This document shows, piece by piece, positions 45,447 to 54,688 of a DNA stretch of 64,000 nt. The notes beneath the pieces were generated by a model. It made no database searches, was not told the DNA's origin, and saw only the letters and a program-made list of their open reading frames with translations. Made by a program: the position numbers and the translations under genes. This DNA comes from Aquabacterium sp. A7-Y (GTDB lineage: Bacteria > Pseudomonadota > Gammaproteobacteria > Burkholderiales > Burkholderiaceae_C). The stretch spans positions 1 to 64,000 of the forward strand of contig NZ_JAPFBW010000007.1 of the NCBI RefSeq assembly GCF_026153205.1, given 5' to 3'. Numbering within the stretch: position 1 is the stretch's first letter; each line of letters starts with the position of its first letter.

Positions 45447-45835
45447 GGCCCGCTCCCCGCGCCGCGGTGCCGCAGCTTGAGTTCGGCTTCCAGCAGCACC
45501 ACCTTGCGCTCCAGCAACTCGTTGAGTTGACGCAGCCGGCGGTTTTCCTCGGCCAGCGTGTCGTCGGGGTGTGCCGGCGACGCGCCGCCGGGGGCCATGC
45601 GGCGGTCCTGCAGCTGGTTGACGTCGACGGACGGCACTGCGGCAGGACCGCGGCTCCGTTCGCGGGCGGGGTCGCGCAGGGTTTCGGCGGGCGCCCCTGG
45701 TGGCGGGGGCGACTGGCGCAGGCGCTCGATGCGGGGCGTAGACGCTGCAGCGTGGGCGTGCGGGGCGGTCTGCGCCGCCGTCTCTGCGGCGCAGAGCAGG
45801 GCGGCTGCCGCCACGCAAAAGGCGATCGGGTTCAT
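45443..45835 (-). CDS. Exported coiled-coil protein
   Basis: The 130-residue product has a signal peptide (AFCVAAAALLCAAETAAQ) followed by a Pro/Ala/Arg-rich region and a C-terminal coiled coil (about 95-125, ENRRLRQLNELLERKVVLLE). ATG 45835 has a strong GGAAGGAGGA site. It overlaps the next gene by 4 bases. A periplasmic scaffold role is plausible, but no known family is seen. Confidence 0.65.
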   Translation of the reverse strand: MNPIAFCVAAAALLCAAETAAQTAPHAHAAASTPRIERLRQSPPPPGAPAETLRDPARERSRGPAAVPSVDVNQLQDRRMAPGGASPAHPDDTLAEENRRLRQLNELLERKVVLLEAELKLRHRGAGSGP

Positions 45836-46006
45836 GGCCTTCCTCCTTCCGACGCAGTGTCGAAGCCCGGCCCGGCCGCGTACATCCCCAAAAATGACCA
45901 GCGGATAACCCTGAGCTTTGCGGCCGCGTGGCTGCCGGCCGGGCCGTGCTGGTGCTCTGGCATGATTGGCTGCGCCCCCACCGCTTCGGGGGAGGAGACA
46001 ACAACC

Positions 46007-47308
46007 ATGTCCTGGTTCCCCCAAGCCGCGCTCAACGAGGGGGTGCGCAAGCGCGAGGTGTTTGCCTGGGCGATGTACGACTTCGCCAACTCCGGCTACA
46101 CGACGGTGGTGCTGACAGCCGTCTTCAACGCCTATTTCGTCGGTGTCGTGACCGGCAATGCAGGCTGGGGCACCTTTGCCTGGACCGCCTCGCTGGCCCT
46201 GTCCTGCCTGATCGTGATGGTGACGATGCCGGCACTGGGGGCGTGGGCCGACCTGCGCGCCGCGAAAAAGCGGCTGCTGGCCTTCACGACCGCCGGCTGC
46301 GTCGTCTCCACCCTGGCCCTGGCATTCGCGGGGCCGGGCGAGGTCGGCTGGACGGTGGTCGCGGTCGTGCTGTCGAACTGCTTTTACGCTTACGGCGAAT
46401 CGCTGATCGCCGCCTTCCTGCCCGAGCTCGCGCGCGGCGAGGCGCTCGGCCGCGTGTCGGGCTGGGGCTGGGCCTTCGGCTATTGCGGCGGCATGCTCGC
46501 GCTCGGCCTGAGCCTGGCCTATGTGCTGTGGGCCCAGTCGCGCGGCCTGCCGGCCAGCGACTTCGTGCCGGTCACCATGGTCATCACCGCGGTGGTCTAC
46601 GGGACGGCCTCGCTCGTCACCTTCACGCTGCTGAAGGAGCGCGCGCTGCCGCAGCCAGGCGCCGCCCCCGGCAGCGGCGGCGTGCGGGCTTCGTTGCGCC
46701 AGCTCGCAAGCACCTTGCGCGGCGCCCGCCACCTGCCCGACTTCAGCTGGCTGCTGGCTTGCACGGCGAGCTACCAGGCCGGCATCGCGGTGGTCATTGC
46801 GCTGGCGGCGGTCTATGCGGAGCAGGTGCTCGGTTTCAAGCAGGCGCAGACCATGGCCCTGGTGTTCCTCGTCAACATCGCGTCCGCGCTGGGTGCCTTC
46901 GGTTTCGGCTACCTGCAGGACCGGGTCGGCCACAAGACGTCGCTGGCCTGCACGCTGGTCGGCTGGATCGTGATGACGGTGCTGGCGGTGCTGGCCACCT
47001 CGGCAGCGCTGTTCTGGGTCGCCGCGGTGATCGCCGGGCTGTGCATGGGCGCCAGCCAGTCGGCCGGCCGGGCCCTGGTGGGGGTGTTCGCGCCGCGGGC
47101 CCGGCTGGCCGAGTTCTACGGGCTGTGGACCTTCTCGGTGCGGCTGGCGGCGGTGGTCGGGCCGCTCACCTATGGCCTGGTGTCGTGGGCCACCGCCGGC
47201 AACCACCGGCTGGCCTTCGGCGTGACGGCGGTCTTTTTCGCGGCCGGTCTGGCGATGCTGCGCCCGGTGAACGTCGAGCGCGGCCGCGCCGCGGCGCTGA
47301 CGGGCTGA
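46007..47308 (+). CDS. MFS transporter, UMF1/Atg22-like
   Basis: The 433-residue product has about 12 membrane helices and the start motif EVFAWAMYDFANSGYTTVV seen in the UMF1 family (related to fungal Atg22 effluxers). The segment GRVSGWGWAFGYCGG and the loop GYLQDRVGHKTSL also fit that group. It probably exports small molecules such as amino acids; the substrate cannot be read from sequence. ATG 46007 follows GGGGGAGGAG. It converges with murI with 14 bases between the stops. Confidence 0.85.
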   Translation: MSWFPQAALNEGVRKREVFAWAMYDFANSGYTTVVLTAVFNAYFVGVVTGNAGWGTFAWTASLALSCLIVMVTMPALGAWADLRAAKKRLLAFTTAGCVVSTLALAFAGPGEVGWTVVAVVLSNCFYAYGESLIAAFLPELARGEALGRVSGWGWAFGYCGGMLALGLSLAYVLWAQSRGLPASDFVPVTMVITAVVYGTASLVTFTLLKERALPQPGAAPGSGGVRASLRQLASTLRGARHLPDFSWLLACTASYQAGIAVVIALAAVYAEQVLGFKQAQTMALVFLVNIASALGAFGFGYLQDRVGHKTSLACTLVGWIVMTVLAVLATSAALFWVAAVIAGLCMGASQSAGRALVGVFAPRARLAEFYGLWTFSVRLAAVVGPLTYGLVSWATAGNHRLAFGVTAVFFAAGLAMLRPVNVERGRAAALTG

Positions 47309-47322
47309 GGCTCCCGGGCGCC

Positions 47323-48135
47323 TCAGCCGGGCAGGGCTTGCACCGTGACCGGAAAGTCCAGCCACTGCGCGGCGATCTGCCTCAGCGTCGCCTCATCGCC
47401 GCTGGTGTAGAGGTGCACCGGGGCCGGCACGGCGGGATCGGGCAGGTCGCCGTGCATCTTCAGGTATTGGGTGACGGTCTGCCGGGCCACCGGCTCGGCG
47501 GTGTCGACCAGCTGCACCCCGGGCCCGAGCGCCGCCTGGAACAGCGGCGCGACGAAGGGGTAGTGGGTGCAGCCCAGTACGACGGTATCGACGCCGGCCT
47601 CGCGCAGCGGGCTGCTGTAGCGCTGCACCAGCTCGCGGACCTGCGGCGAGTCCAGGTCGCCCTGCTCGATCGCGTGCGCGAGGCCGGGGCAGGGCTGCAG
47701 GTGGACCTCGGCCTGCTGGCGGTAGGTCGCAAGCAGGGCCTGGAACTTCTCGCTTTTCAAGGTGCCGGTGGTCGCCACCACGCCCACCCGGCCCGTGCGG
47801 CTCAAGGCCACGGCCGGCTTGAGCCCCGGCTCGACGCCGACGAAGGCGGTGTCCGGACTCAGCTCGCGCAGGGTCTTGATGGCGGCCACGGTGGCGGTGT
47901 TGCAGGCGATGACGACCACTCGTGCGCCCTGCGAGCGCAGAAAGTCGCTGATGCGGCGCGAACGCTCCAGCACATAGGCCGCTTCGCGTTCGCCATAGGG
48001 CGCGTGACCCGAGTCGGCGACATACAGCAGACCGGCGCCCGGCAGCTGGCGGCGGATCGCGCGCAGCACCGAGAGCCCGCCGACGCCGGCGTCGAAGACG
48101 CCGACAACCGGCGAAGAGGCGGAGGGCAGGGACAT
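47323..48135 (-). CDS. murI: Glutamate racemase
   Basis: The 270-residue product makes D-glutamate for peptidoglycan. The catalytic Cys residues lie in VVIACNTATVAA and VVLGCTHYPF, and the N-terminal VGVFDAGVGGLSVL supplies the active-site Asp and the glycine loop. The family-typical YVADSGHAPYG is present. The start ATG at 48135 fits the length; no strong ribosome site is seen. Confidence 0.95.
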   Translation of the reverse strand: MSLPSASSPVVGVFDAGVGGLSVLRAIRRQLPGAGLLYVADSGHAPYGEREAAYVLERSRRISDFLRSQGARVVVIACNTATVAAIKTLRELSPDTAFVGVEPGLKPAVALSRTGRVGVVATTGTLKSEKFQALLATYRQQAEVHLQPCPGLAHAIEQGDLDSPQVRELVQRYSSPLREAGVDTVVLGCTHYPFVAPLFQAALGPGVQLVDTAEPVARQTVTQYLKMHGDLPDPAVPAPVHLYTSGDEATLRQIAAQWLDFPVTVQALPG

Positions 48136-48288
48136 CGGCTCAGGTTCCAGGACGAAGTCGCGGCAGTCTAGCAGCGGCCAGCCTGGCATCGCCGTTGCCC
48201 GGACACGATGAGCGTCGAGAAAAACCGGCCTGAGGCGGCTTCCCTACAAAAGCCTGAAGGGGGTGGACGGAAGCCCCCCGGCTTCCGC

Positions 48289-48307
48289 TAGAATAGAACG
48301 ATCGTTC
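48289..48307 (+). promoter_or_regulatory. Promoter -10 with overlapping palindromic operator upstream of etfBA
   Basis: A -10-like TAGAAT (48289-48294) is followed by a perfect 12-bp palindrome GAACGATCGTTC (48296-48307). Such AACGATCGTT sites are typical of TetR-family repressors. It lies about 120 bases before etfB, placed to block transcription from this promoter. The regulator is not encoded nearby. Confidence 0.55.
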
Positions 48308-48391
48308 GTTTTTCGGCGAGGTTTCCCGTACCGGGTTTCCGAGTCACCTGTGCGGCAGCCCGACGAGTGCACCGCAACATAGAATCCCGAG

Positions 48392-48406
48392 TTACGTTTA
48401 CGTCAA
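48392..48406 (+). promoter_or_regulatory. LiuR-like imperfect palindrome before etfB
   Basis: The sequence TTACGTTTACGTCAA is a near-palindrome 18 bases ahead of the etfB start. It resembles the ACGTTnACGT-type site of LiuR, the MerR-family regulator of branched-chain amino acid breakdown in proteobacteria, whose regulon can include etfBA. Resemblance is from memory and not scored. Confidence 0.45.
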
Positions 48407-48423
48407 TCAAAGGAGATCGTCGC

Positions 48424-49173
48424 ATGAAGGCACTGGTTCCGGTCAAGCGCGTCGTGGACTACAACGTGAAAGTTCGCGTGAAGTCCGACGGCACTGGGGT
48501 GGACGTCGCCAACGTCAAAATGAGCATGAACCCCTTCGACGAGATCGCCGTCGAAGAGGCGACCCGCCTGAAGGAGAAGGGCGCCCTGACCGAAGTGGTG
48601 GCTGTGTCCTGCGGCGTCACGCAGTGCCAGGAAACGCTGCGTACGGCAATGGCCATCGGCGCCGACCGCGGCATCCTGGTCGAGACCGCCGAGGAACTGC
48701 AGCCGCTCGCCGTGGCCAAGCTGCTCAAGGCCCTGGTCGACAAGGAAAAGCCCGACCTCATCATCCTCGGCAAGCAGGCCATCGACGATGACTGCAACCA
48801 GACCGGCCAGATGCTGGCTGCGCTGCTGGACCTGCCGCAGGCGACCTTCGCCTCCAAGGTCGAGGTGGCCGACGGCCATGCCGTGGTGACCCGCGAGGTC
48901 GACGGCGGCCTGGAGACCATCAAGCTCAAGCTGCCGGCGGTCATCACCACCGACCTGCGCCTGAACGAGCCGCGCTACGTCACGCTGCCCAACATCATGA
49001 AGGCCAAGAAGAAGCCGCTGGACACCGTCAAGCCGGCCGACCTGGGCGTGGATGTGAGCCCGCGCATCAAGACCCTGAAAGTGTCCGAGCCGCCCAAGCG
49101 CGGTGCCGGCGTGAAGGTGCCCGACGTCGCGACCCTGGTCGCGAAGCTGAAGAACGAAGCCAAGGTGATCTGA
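48424..49173 (+). CDS. etfB: Electron transfer flavoprotein beta subunit
   Basis: The 249-residue product is EtfB, with [20 protein letters not shown] at the start, [18 protein letters not shown] and [17 protein letters not shown] for AMP and partner binding. With EtfA it carries electrons from acyl-CoA dehydrogenases to the quinone pool through ETF-QO. AAAGGAG precedes the ATG. It is 10 bases upstream of etfA and followed, after a terminator, by an acyl-CoA dehydrogenase that is a natural electron donor. Confidence 0.97.
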   Translation: MKALVPVKRVVDYNVKVRVKSDGTGVDVANVKMSMNPFDEIAVEEATRLKEKGALTEVVAVSCGVTQCQETLRTAMAIGADRGILVETAEELQPLAVAKLLKALVDKEKPDLIILGKQAIDDDCNQTGQMLAALLDLPQATFASKVEVADGHAVVTREVDGGLETIKLKLPAVITTDLRLNEPRYVTLPNIMKAKKKPLDTVKPADLGVDVSPRIKTLKVSEPPKRGAGVKVPDVATLVAKLKNEAKVI

Positions 49174-49183
49174 GGAGTTGATG

Positions 49184-50116
49184 ATGACTGCACTGGTTAT
49201 TGCTGAACACGACAACAACTCCATCAAGGGCGCCACGCTCAACACCGTGACCGCGGCCGCCGCTTGCGGCGCTGATGTGCACGTGCTGGTGGCCGGCGCC
49301 AATGCCGCCGCCGCCGCTCAAGCCGCAGCCCAGATCGCGGGCGTCGCCAAGGTGCTGCACGCCGACGGCGCGCCGCTGGCCGAAGGCCTGGCCGAGAACG
49401 TCGCCGCCCAGGTGCTGGCGATCGCCGGCAACTACAGCCACATCCTGTTCCCGTCCACCGCGATGGGCAAGAACGTCGCGCCGCGCGTGGCGGCCAAGCT
49501 GGACGTGGCCCAGATCTCCGACATCATCAAGGTGAACAGCCCCGACACCTTCGAGCGTCCGATCTACGCCGGCAACGCGATCGCGACGGTGCAGAGCGCC
49601 GACAAGGTCAAGGTCATCACGGTGCGTACCACCGGCTTCGACGCGGCGGCTGCCACCGGCGGCTCTGCGGCGGTCGAGTCGGTCGCGGCCGTGGCCGACG
49701 CCGGCACTTCCAGCTTCGTCGGCCGTGAAGTGACCAAGAGCGACCGGCCCGAACTGACCGGCGCCAAGATCATCGTCTCCGGCGGCCGGGCGCTGGGCTC
49801 CAGCGACAAGTTCACCGAGCTGCTGACCCCGCTGGCCGACAAGCTGGGCGCCGCCCTGGGCGCCAGCCGCGCCGCGGTGGACGCCGGCTACGCGCCCAAC
49901 GACTGGCAGGTCGGCCAGACCGGCAAGATCGTCGCTCCGCAGCTCTACATTGCCGCGGGCATCTCGGGCGCCATCCAGCACCTGGCCGGCATGAAGGACT
50001 CCAAGGTGATCGTCGCGATCAACAAGGACCCCGAGGCGCCGATCTTCAGCGTGGCCGACTACGGCCTGGAAGCCGACATCTTCACGGCGGTGCCGGAGCT
50101 GGTCAAAGCGCTGTAA
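49184..50116 (+). CDS. etfA: Electron transfer flavoprotein alpha subunit
   Basis: The 310-residue product is EtfA, with the C-terminal FAD domain ([33 protein letters not shown] and [10 protein letters not shown]). It holds the FAD that accepts electrons. Three possible starts are adjacent (TTG 49178, ATG 49181, ATG 49184); ATG 49184 sits 6 bases after GAGGAG and is preferred. Confidence 0.97.
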   Translation: MTALVIAEHDNNSIKGATLNTVTAAAACGADVHVLVAGANAAAAAQAAAQIAGVAKVLHADGAPLAEGLAENVAAQVLAIAGNYSHILFPSTAMGKNVAPRVAAKLDVAQISDIIKVNSPDTFERPIYAGNAIATVQSADKVKVITVRTTGFDAAAATGGSAAVESVAAVADAGTSSFVGREVTKSDRPELTGAKIIVSGGRALGSSDKFTELLTPLADKLGAALGASRAAVDAGYAPNDWQVGQTGKIVAPQLYIAAGISGAIQHLAGMKDSKVIVAINKDPEAPIFSVADYGLEADIFTAVPELVKAL

Positions 50117-50134
50117 GCCGGCGCGAGCGTCAGG

Positions 50135-50173
50135 AACCCGTTCGCCCCCAGCTCGTGGGCAACGGGTTTTTTT
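50135..50173 (+). terminator. Intrinsic terminator after etfBA
   Basis: A long stem pairs AACCCGTT (50135-50142) with AACGGGTT (50161-50168) and GCCC with GGGC inside it. The 3' arm runs into a run of T residues (to 50173). It starts 18 bases after the etfA stop and separates etfBA from the acyl-CoA dehydrogenase. Confidence 0.88.
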
Positions 50174-50216
50174 CCGCCCGTCATTCTTTTTTGCACATCA
50201 GGACCAAGGAGACCCC

Positions 50217-52022
50217 ATGAGTTACCAAGCCCCCGTCAAGGACATGCTGTTCTGCATGAAGGAACTGGCTGGCCTCGAACAGGTGGCCGGGCTGCCGGGC
50301 TTCGAGGATGCCGGGCTGGAAACCGCCCAGGCCGTGCTGGAGGAGTGCGCCCGTTTCAACGAAGGTGTGGTCGCGCCGCTGAACTTCGAAGGCGACAAGA
50401 ACCCCGGCGCGTGGAAGAACGGTGAAGTCAGCACCGCCCCCGGCTTCAAGGAGGCCTTCCGCCAGTTCGGCGAAGGCGGCTGGCAGGGCCTGCAGCACCC
50501 GGCCGAATTCGACGGCCAGGGCCTGCCGAAGACCATCGGCGCGGCCTGCGTCGAAATGCTCAACAGCGCCAACCTCAGCTTCGCGCTGTGCCCGCTGCTG
50601 ACCGACGGCGCGATCGAGGCCCTGCTGACTGCCGGCACGCCCGAGCAGCAAAAGCTCTACCTGCCGCGCATGATCTCGGGCGAGTGGACCGGCACGATGA
50701 ATCTGACCGAGCCCCAGGCCGGCTCGGACCTGGCGCTGGTGCGCACCAAGGCCGTGCCGCAGGGCGACGGCAGCTACCGCATCAGCGGCCAGAAGATCTT
50801 CATTACCTTCGGCGAGCACGACATGGCGGACAACATCGTCCACCTGGTGCTGGCCCGTACGCCCGACGCTCCCGAGGGCGTCAAGGGCATCTCCCTGTTC
50901 ATCGTGCCCAAGTTCCTGGTCGACGCGCAGGGCACGCTGGGCAAGCGCAACGACGTCTGGTGCGCCTCGATCGAGCACAAGATGGGCATCAAGGCGAGCC
51001 CGACCGCGGTGCTGGTCTACGGCGACGACAAGGGTGAGGTCGGCCCCGGTGCGATCGGCTACCTGGTCGGCGAGGAGAACCGCGGCCTGGAGTACATGTT
51101 CATCATGATGAACGCGGCCCGCTTTGCGGTCGGCGTGCAGGGCATCGCGGTGGCCGAGCGCGCCTACCAGCGGGCCGTGCAGTACGCGAAGGACCGCGTG
51201 CAGTCGCGCCCGGTGGACGGATCGCTGCCCGGCTCCGCCGCCATCATCCATCACCCCGACGTCAAGCGCATGCTGATGACCATGCGTGCCAGCACCGAGG
51301 GCTGCCGCGCGATGGCCCTGGTCGGGGCCGCGGCCTACGACGCGGCCCACCACCATCCGGACGCCGCGGTGCGCAAGCAGAACCAGGCCTTCTATGAATT
51401 CCTGGTGCCGCTGGTCAAGGGCTACAGCACCGAGATGAGCCTGGAGGTCGCCAGCCTGGGTGTGCAGGTGCACGGCGGCATGGGTTTCATCGAGGAAACC
51501 GGTGCGGCGCAGTACTACCGTGATGCCAAGATCCTGACGATCTACGAGGGCACCACGGCGATCCAGGCCAACGATCTGGTGGGGCGCAAGACCGCCCGCG
51601 ACGGCGGCCAGGTGGCGCGCGCCGTGGCGGCGCAGATCGAAGCGACCGAAGCCGAGCTGGCGCGCCGCGACAGCGCCGCCGCTCAGGCCACGCTGAAGCG
51701 GCTGCGCGCAGCGCGCGAGGCCTTCGTGCAGGTGGTGGACTTCGTCGTCGCCAACACCAAGACGCGGCCCAACGCGGTGTTCGCCGGCAGCGTGCCCTAC
51801 CTGATGCTCGCCGGCAACCTGGTGGCCGGCTGGCAGCTGGCGCGCGCGCTGCTGGTGGCCGAGGAGCGCCTGCAGGCGGGTCAGGACGTGCCCTTCATGC
51901 AGGCCAAGATCGCCACCGCGCGCTTTTATGCCGAGCACATCCTGGCGCGCGTGCCGGGCCAGCGCGACACCATCCTCGAGGGCGGCGACAGCGTCACCGC
52001 CCTGGCGCTCGACGCTTTCTGA
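50217..52022 (+). CDS. Acyl-CoA dehydrogenase, DmdC-like long type
   Basis: The 601-residue product is a long-form acyl-CoA dehydrogenase with the usual FAD-binding [15 protein letters not shown] segment and the [16 protein letters not shown] motif near 440, where the catalytic Glu of this branch lies. A C-terminal acyl-CoA-dehydrogenase extension (about 465-590) is typical of the DmdC/AcdA subfamily, which handles 3-methylmercaptopropionyl-CoA or other short acyl-CoAs. The true substrate is not shown. AAGGAG precedes ATG 50217. Its electrons would go to EtfAB encoded just upstream. Confidence 0.92.
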   Translation: MSYQAPVKDMLFCMKELAGLEQVAGLPGFEDAGLETAQAVLEECARFNEGVVAPLNFEGDKNPGAWKNGEVSTAPGFKEAFRQFGEGGWQGLQHPAEFDGQGLPKTIGAACVEMLNSANLSFALCPLLTDGAIEALLTAGTPEQQKLYLPRMISGEWTGTMNLTEPQAGSDLALVRTKAVPQGDGSYRISGQKIFITFGEHDMADNIVHLVLARTPDAPEGVKGISLFIVPKFLVDAQGTLGKRNDVWCASIEHKMGIKASPTAVLVYGDDKGEVGPGAIGYLVGEENRGLEYMFIMMNAARFAVGVQGIAVAERAYQRAVQYAKDRVQSRPVDGSLPGSAAIIHHPDVKRMLMTMRASTEGCRAMALVGAAAYDAAHHHPDAAVRKQNQAFYEFLVPLVKGYSTEMSLEVASLGVQVHGGMGFIEETGAAQYYRDAKILTIYEGTTAIQANDLVGRKTARDGGQVARAVAAQIEATEAELARRDSAAAQATLKRLRAAREAFVQVVDFVVANTKTRPNAVFAGSVPYLMLAGNLVAGWQLARALLVAEERLQAGQDVPFMQAKIATARFYAEHILARVPGQRDTILEGGDSVTALALDAF

Positions 52023-52106
52023 GCATCGGTCTGTACGACCCGGGCCGCCGCAGTGCGGCCGTTTCCGCCGGCCGCGCCGCGGCCGTCTTCATCCAGGGAG
52101 ACTCGC

Positions 52107-53063
52107 GTGTCTTTGCCCACCGTCCTGCGGAACCTGCCGCTGCCCGTCATCGGCTCGCCGCTGTTCATCATCAGCAACCCCAAGCTCGTCATCGAGCAGT
52201 GCAAGGCCGGCGTGGTGGGCTCCATGCCGGCTCTCAATGCCCGTCCGGCCTCCCTGCTGGACGAGTGGCTGGCCGAGATCACCGAGACGCTGGCAGCCTA
52301 CAACCGGCAGCACCCCGAGCGGCCCGCGGCACCTTTCGCGATCAACCAGATCGTGCACAAGTCCAATGACAGGCTGGAGCAGGACCTGGAGCTCTGCGTG
52401 AAGTACAAGGTGCCCATCATCATCACCTCGCTGGGGGCACGCCCGGAGGTCAACCAGGCGGTGCACAGCTACGGCGGCGTGGTGCTGCACGACATCATCA
52501 ACAACACCTTCGCGAAGAAGGCGATCGAGAAGGGCGCCGACGGCCTGATCGCAGTGGCGGCCGGAGCTGGCGGCCACGCCGGCACCACCAGCCCATTCGC
52601 GCTGGTGCAGGAGATCCGCGAGTGGTTCGACGGTCCGCTGGCGCTCTCGGGTGCGATCGCCCACGGCCGCTCGGTGCTCGCCGCCCAGGCCATGGGCGCG
52701 GACTTCGCCTACATCGGCTCGGCCTTCATCGCCACCGAGGAGGCGCGCGCGATCGAGGGCTACAAGCAGATGATCACGCAGAGCAGCAGCCAGGACATCG
52801 TCTACTCCAACCTCTTCACCGGCGTGCACGGCAACTACCTGAAGGGCTCCATCGTCAACGCCGGCCTCGACCCCGACAAGCTGCCGGAAAGCGATCCGAG
52901 CGCGATGAACTTCGGCGGCGAAGGCGCCAAGAAGGCCTGGAAGGACATCTGGGGTTGCGGCCAAGGCATCGGCGCGATCAAGCAAGTCGTGCCCGCCCGC
53001 GTGCTGATTGAGCGCTTGCGCAGCGAATACCAGGCTGCGCGCCAGCAGCTCTGCGCGGCCTGA
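52107..53063 (+). CDS. Nitronate monooxygenase family flavoprotein
   Basis: The 318-residue product is a TIM-barrel FMN protein of the 2-nitropropane dioxygenase/nitronate monooxygenase family. LPLPVIGSPLFIIS starts the barrel, and IAVAAGAGGHAGTTSPFALV with GADFAYIGSAFIATEEA form the phosphate and FMN site. Related proteins detoxify nitronates; some relatives are enoyl reductases. GTG 52107 follows AGGGAG and no ATG fits. It is on the same strand 84 bases after the acyl-CoA dehydrogenase and may be co-transcribed. Confidence 0.88.
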   Translation: MSLPTVLRNLPLPVIGSPLFIISNPKLVIEQCKAGVVGSMPALNARPASLLDEWLAEITETLAAYNRQHPERPAAPFAINQIVHKSNDRLEQDLELCVKYKVPIIITSLGARPEVNQAVHSYGGVVLHDIINNTFAKKAIEKGADGLIAVAAGAGGHAGTTSPFALVQEIREWFDGPLALSGAIAHGRSVLAAQAMGADFAYIGSAFIATEEARAIEGYKQMITQSSSQDIVYSNLFTGVHGNYLKGSIVNAGLDPDKLPESDPSAMNFGGEGAKKAWKDIWGCGQGIGAIKQVVPARVLIERLRSEYQAARQQLCAA

Positions 53064-53127
53064 GTCCCAAGGCCGGGCAGCGCCCGGCTCAAGGGCAGGG
53101 GCGGCCCTTCACGGAGCCGCGCCCCTC

Positions 53128-53388
53128 TCAGCGCCGTTTCGCAGTGGCCGGCTTCCACTTCGTGCGCATGTACAGCGCGCCATCGGCCAGTTCGTCCAGC
53201 ATTTGCTCCAGGCGCTTCAGCTGGGTCGCGTCGGTCTTGGCGCGCAGGATCCAGCCGAGGTAGTCGTTGCGCTGGTAGGGCGGGCGGGCCTCGTAGGCGG
53301 CCATCAGATCCCGTTGCTCCAGCGCGTGCTTGACGAAGCCGGGCATCGGGTGAAGGGCGCGCCTGAGCGGCGACGGCAGTGATGTCAT
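53128..53388 (-). CDS. YdeI/OmpD-associated family protein (short form)
   Basis: The 86-residue product carries the helical core DYLGWILRAKTDATQLKRLE and the closing MLDELADGALYMRTKW, which resemble the C-terminal part of YdeI-like bacteriocin-protection proteins. It is shorter than full family members (about 190 residues), so it is a stand-alone C-terminal domain. ATG 53388 follows GGGAGG. It diverges from the LexA-box gene. Confidence 0.72.
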   Translation of the reverse strand: MTSLPSPLRRALHPMPGFVKHALEQRDLMAAYEARPPYQRNDYLGWILRAKTDATQLKRLEQMLDELADGALYMRTKWKPATAKRR

Positions 53389-53459
53389 GTTGAAACCTCC
53401 CTGAGTCTCAATCGGGCCGCGCCACGGTGGGTGGCGAGCGGCAGCGTGTGCGGGCTGTC

Positions 53460-53502
53460 TTGGCAGCCCGTCGAGGGGTGAATATACTGTATGGAAATAC
53501 AG
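53460..53502 (+). promoter_or_regulatory. Sigma-70 promoter with LexA (SOS) box
   Basis: TTGGCA (53460-53465), a 17-base spacer and TATACT (53483-53488) make a strong promoter. A LexA box CTGT-N8-ACAG (53487-53502, within TACTGTATGGAAATACAGTT) overlaps the -10 and the likely start of transcription near 53495. It is close to the E. coli consensus. This predicts SOS control of the radical SAM gene. Confidence 0.85.
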
Positions 53503-53508
53503 TTCTCA

Positions 53509-54657
53509 ATGCCCCGTCATATCCCACACTCCGGCCCGGTCTTCGGGCCGGTCCTCGAACCTGCCATGCCCTCCGATCCTCTCCTTCCCGGGGCCTTCAA
53601 AGGGCGCGGCACGGCCCTGCGCATTGCGCATCGTTTCGAGCGCGCCGAGCGGGAGGGCTTCGACGACGGCTGGGGCACGCTGGAGCAGGACGCCCGCGAG
53701 GAGCACCTGCCGCCCGCCACCACGATCATCGAAGAGCGCGTCAAGTCGCTGCTGGCGGCCAACGATTCGCCCGACATTCCCTTCGAGCTGTCCATCAACC
53801 CGTACCGAGGTTGCGAACACGGCTGCATCTACTGTTATGCGCGGCCTACCCACAGCTATCTGAACCTGTCGCCCGGGCTGGACTTCGAGACGCGCATTGT
53901 CGCCAAGGTCAATGCGGCCGAACGACTCGAAGAAGAACTGGCCCGGCCGCGCTACCGACCCTCGCCGATCAACATCGGTTCGGCCACCGACGCCTACCAG
54001 CCGGTCGAGCGCAAGCTCGGGCTGACGCGCCAAGTGCTGGAGGTGCTGACGCGCTGCGCCCATCCTTTCACCATCATCTCCAAGTCCTCGGGCGTGGAGC
54101 GCGACCTGGACCTCATCGCTCCGGCTGCGCAGGCGGGCCGGGCCTGGGTGTCGATCAGCATCACGACGCTCGACGGCGTCTTGTGCCGCATCATGGAGCC
54201 GCGCGCGGCCTCGCCGCTGCGGCGGCTGGAGACGGTGCGCCGCCTGTCGGCCGCGGGCGTCCCGGTGGGCGTCAACATCGCGCCCATCATCCCCTTCCTC
54301 AACGAGCCTGAGATCGAGCGGCTGGTCGAGGCGGCGGCTGACGCGGGGGCCGGCTCCATCCACTACACGGTGCTGCGGCTGCCCTGGGAGGTGAATCCGC
54401 TGTTCCACCAGTGGCTGGAGCAGCATTTTCCCGAGCGCGCCGGCCGCGTCATGGCGCGCGTGCGGGAGATGCGCGGCGGGCAGGACTACAAGGCGGACTT
54501 CGGCTCTCGCATGAAGGGCACCGGCCTGTGGGCCGAACTGATCCGCCAGCGCATCGACAAGGCGGTGACCCGTTGCGGCCTGACGCGCCAGGTCAAGGCG
54601 CTCGACGCCGGCGTTTTCAGGCCGCCGCAGAAGGACGGGCAGGGCGTGCTGTTCTGA
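53509..54657 (+). CDS. PA0069-type radical SAM protein (SPL-like)
   Basis: The ~382-residue product has the radical SAM cluster motif CEHGCIYC (CxxxCxxC) within NPYRGCEHGCIYCYARP and family-typical INIGSATDAYQPVE. It belongs to the PA0069/Rv2578c group related to spore photoproduct lyase, thought to act on DNA damage. The SOS box before it supports that. ATG 53491 lies inside the LexA box and upstream of the likely transcription start, so translation must begin lower down. ATG 53509 gives a short leader; ATG 53566 (MPSDPLLPG) is the other candidate, just after a strong hairpin. Confidence 0.88.
   Translation: MPRHIPHSGPVFGPVLEPAMPSDPLLPGAFKGRGTALRIAHRFERAEREGFDDGWGTLEQDAREEHLPPATTIIEERVKSLLAANDSPDIPFELSINPYRGCEHGCIYCYARPTHSYLNLSPGLDFETRIVAKVNAAERLEEELARPRYRPSPINIGSATDAYQPVERKLGLTRQVLEVLTRCAHPFTIISKSSGVERDLDLIAPAAQAGRAWVSISITTLDGVLCRIMEPRAASPLRRLETVRRLSAAGVPVGVNIAPIIPFLNEPEIERLVEAAADAGAGSIHYTVLRLPWEVNPLFHQWLEQHFPERAGRVMARVREMRGGQDYKADFGSRMKGTGLWAELIRQRIDKAVTRCGLTRQVKALDAGVFRPPQKDGQGVLF
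53531..53551 (+). other. Strong hairpin near the start of the radical SAM gene
   Basis: A perfect 8-bp stem CCGGCCCG/CGGGCCGG with a five-base loop GTCTT lies 14 bases before ATG 53566. If translation starts at 53566 it is a leader hairpin that could affect initiation; otherwise it is inside the coding sequence. Confidence 0.5.
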
Positions 54658-54688
54658 AGCCTGGCCCGTCCGAGAAGCGCCGTGGCGG

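Noticed and set aside
48268-48287. Hairpin CGGAAGCC/GGCTTCCG upstream of etfB as terminator or riboswitch
   Set aside because: It lies just before the -10 rather than in a transcript, has no T-tract, and fits no known RNA class.
53072-53088. Hairpin GCCGGGC/GCCCGGC after the nitronate monooxygenase gene as terminator
   Set aside because: No T-tract follows on either strand, so I do not call it a terminator.
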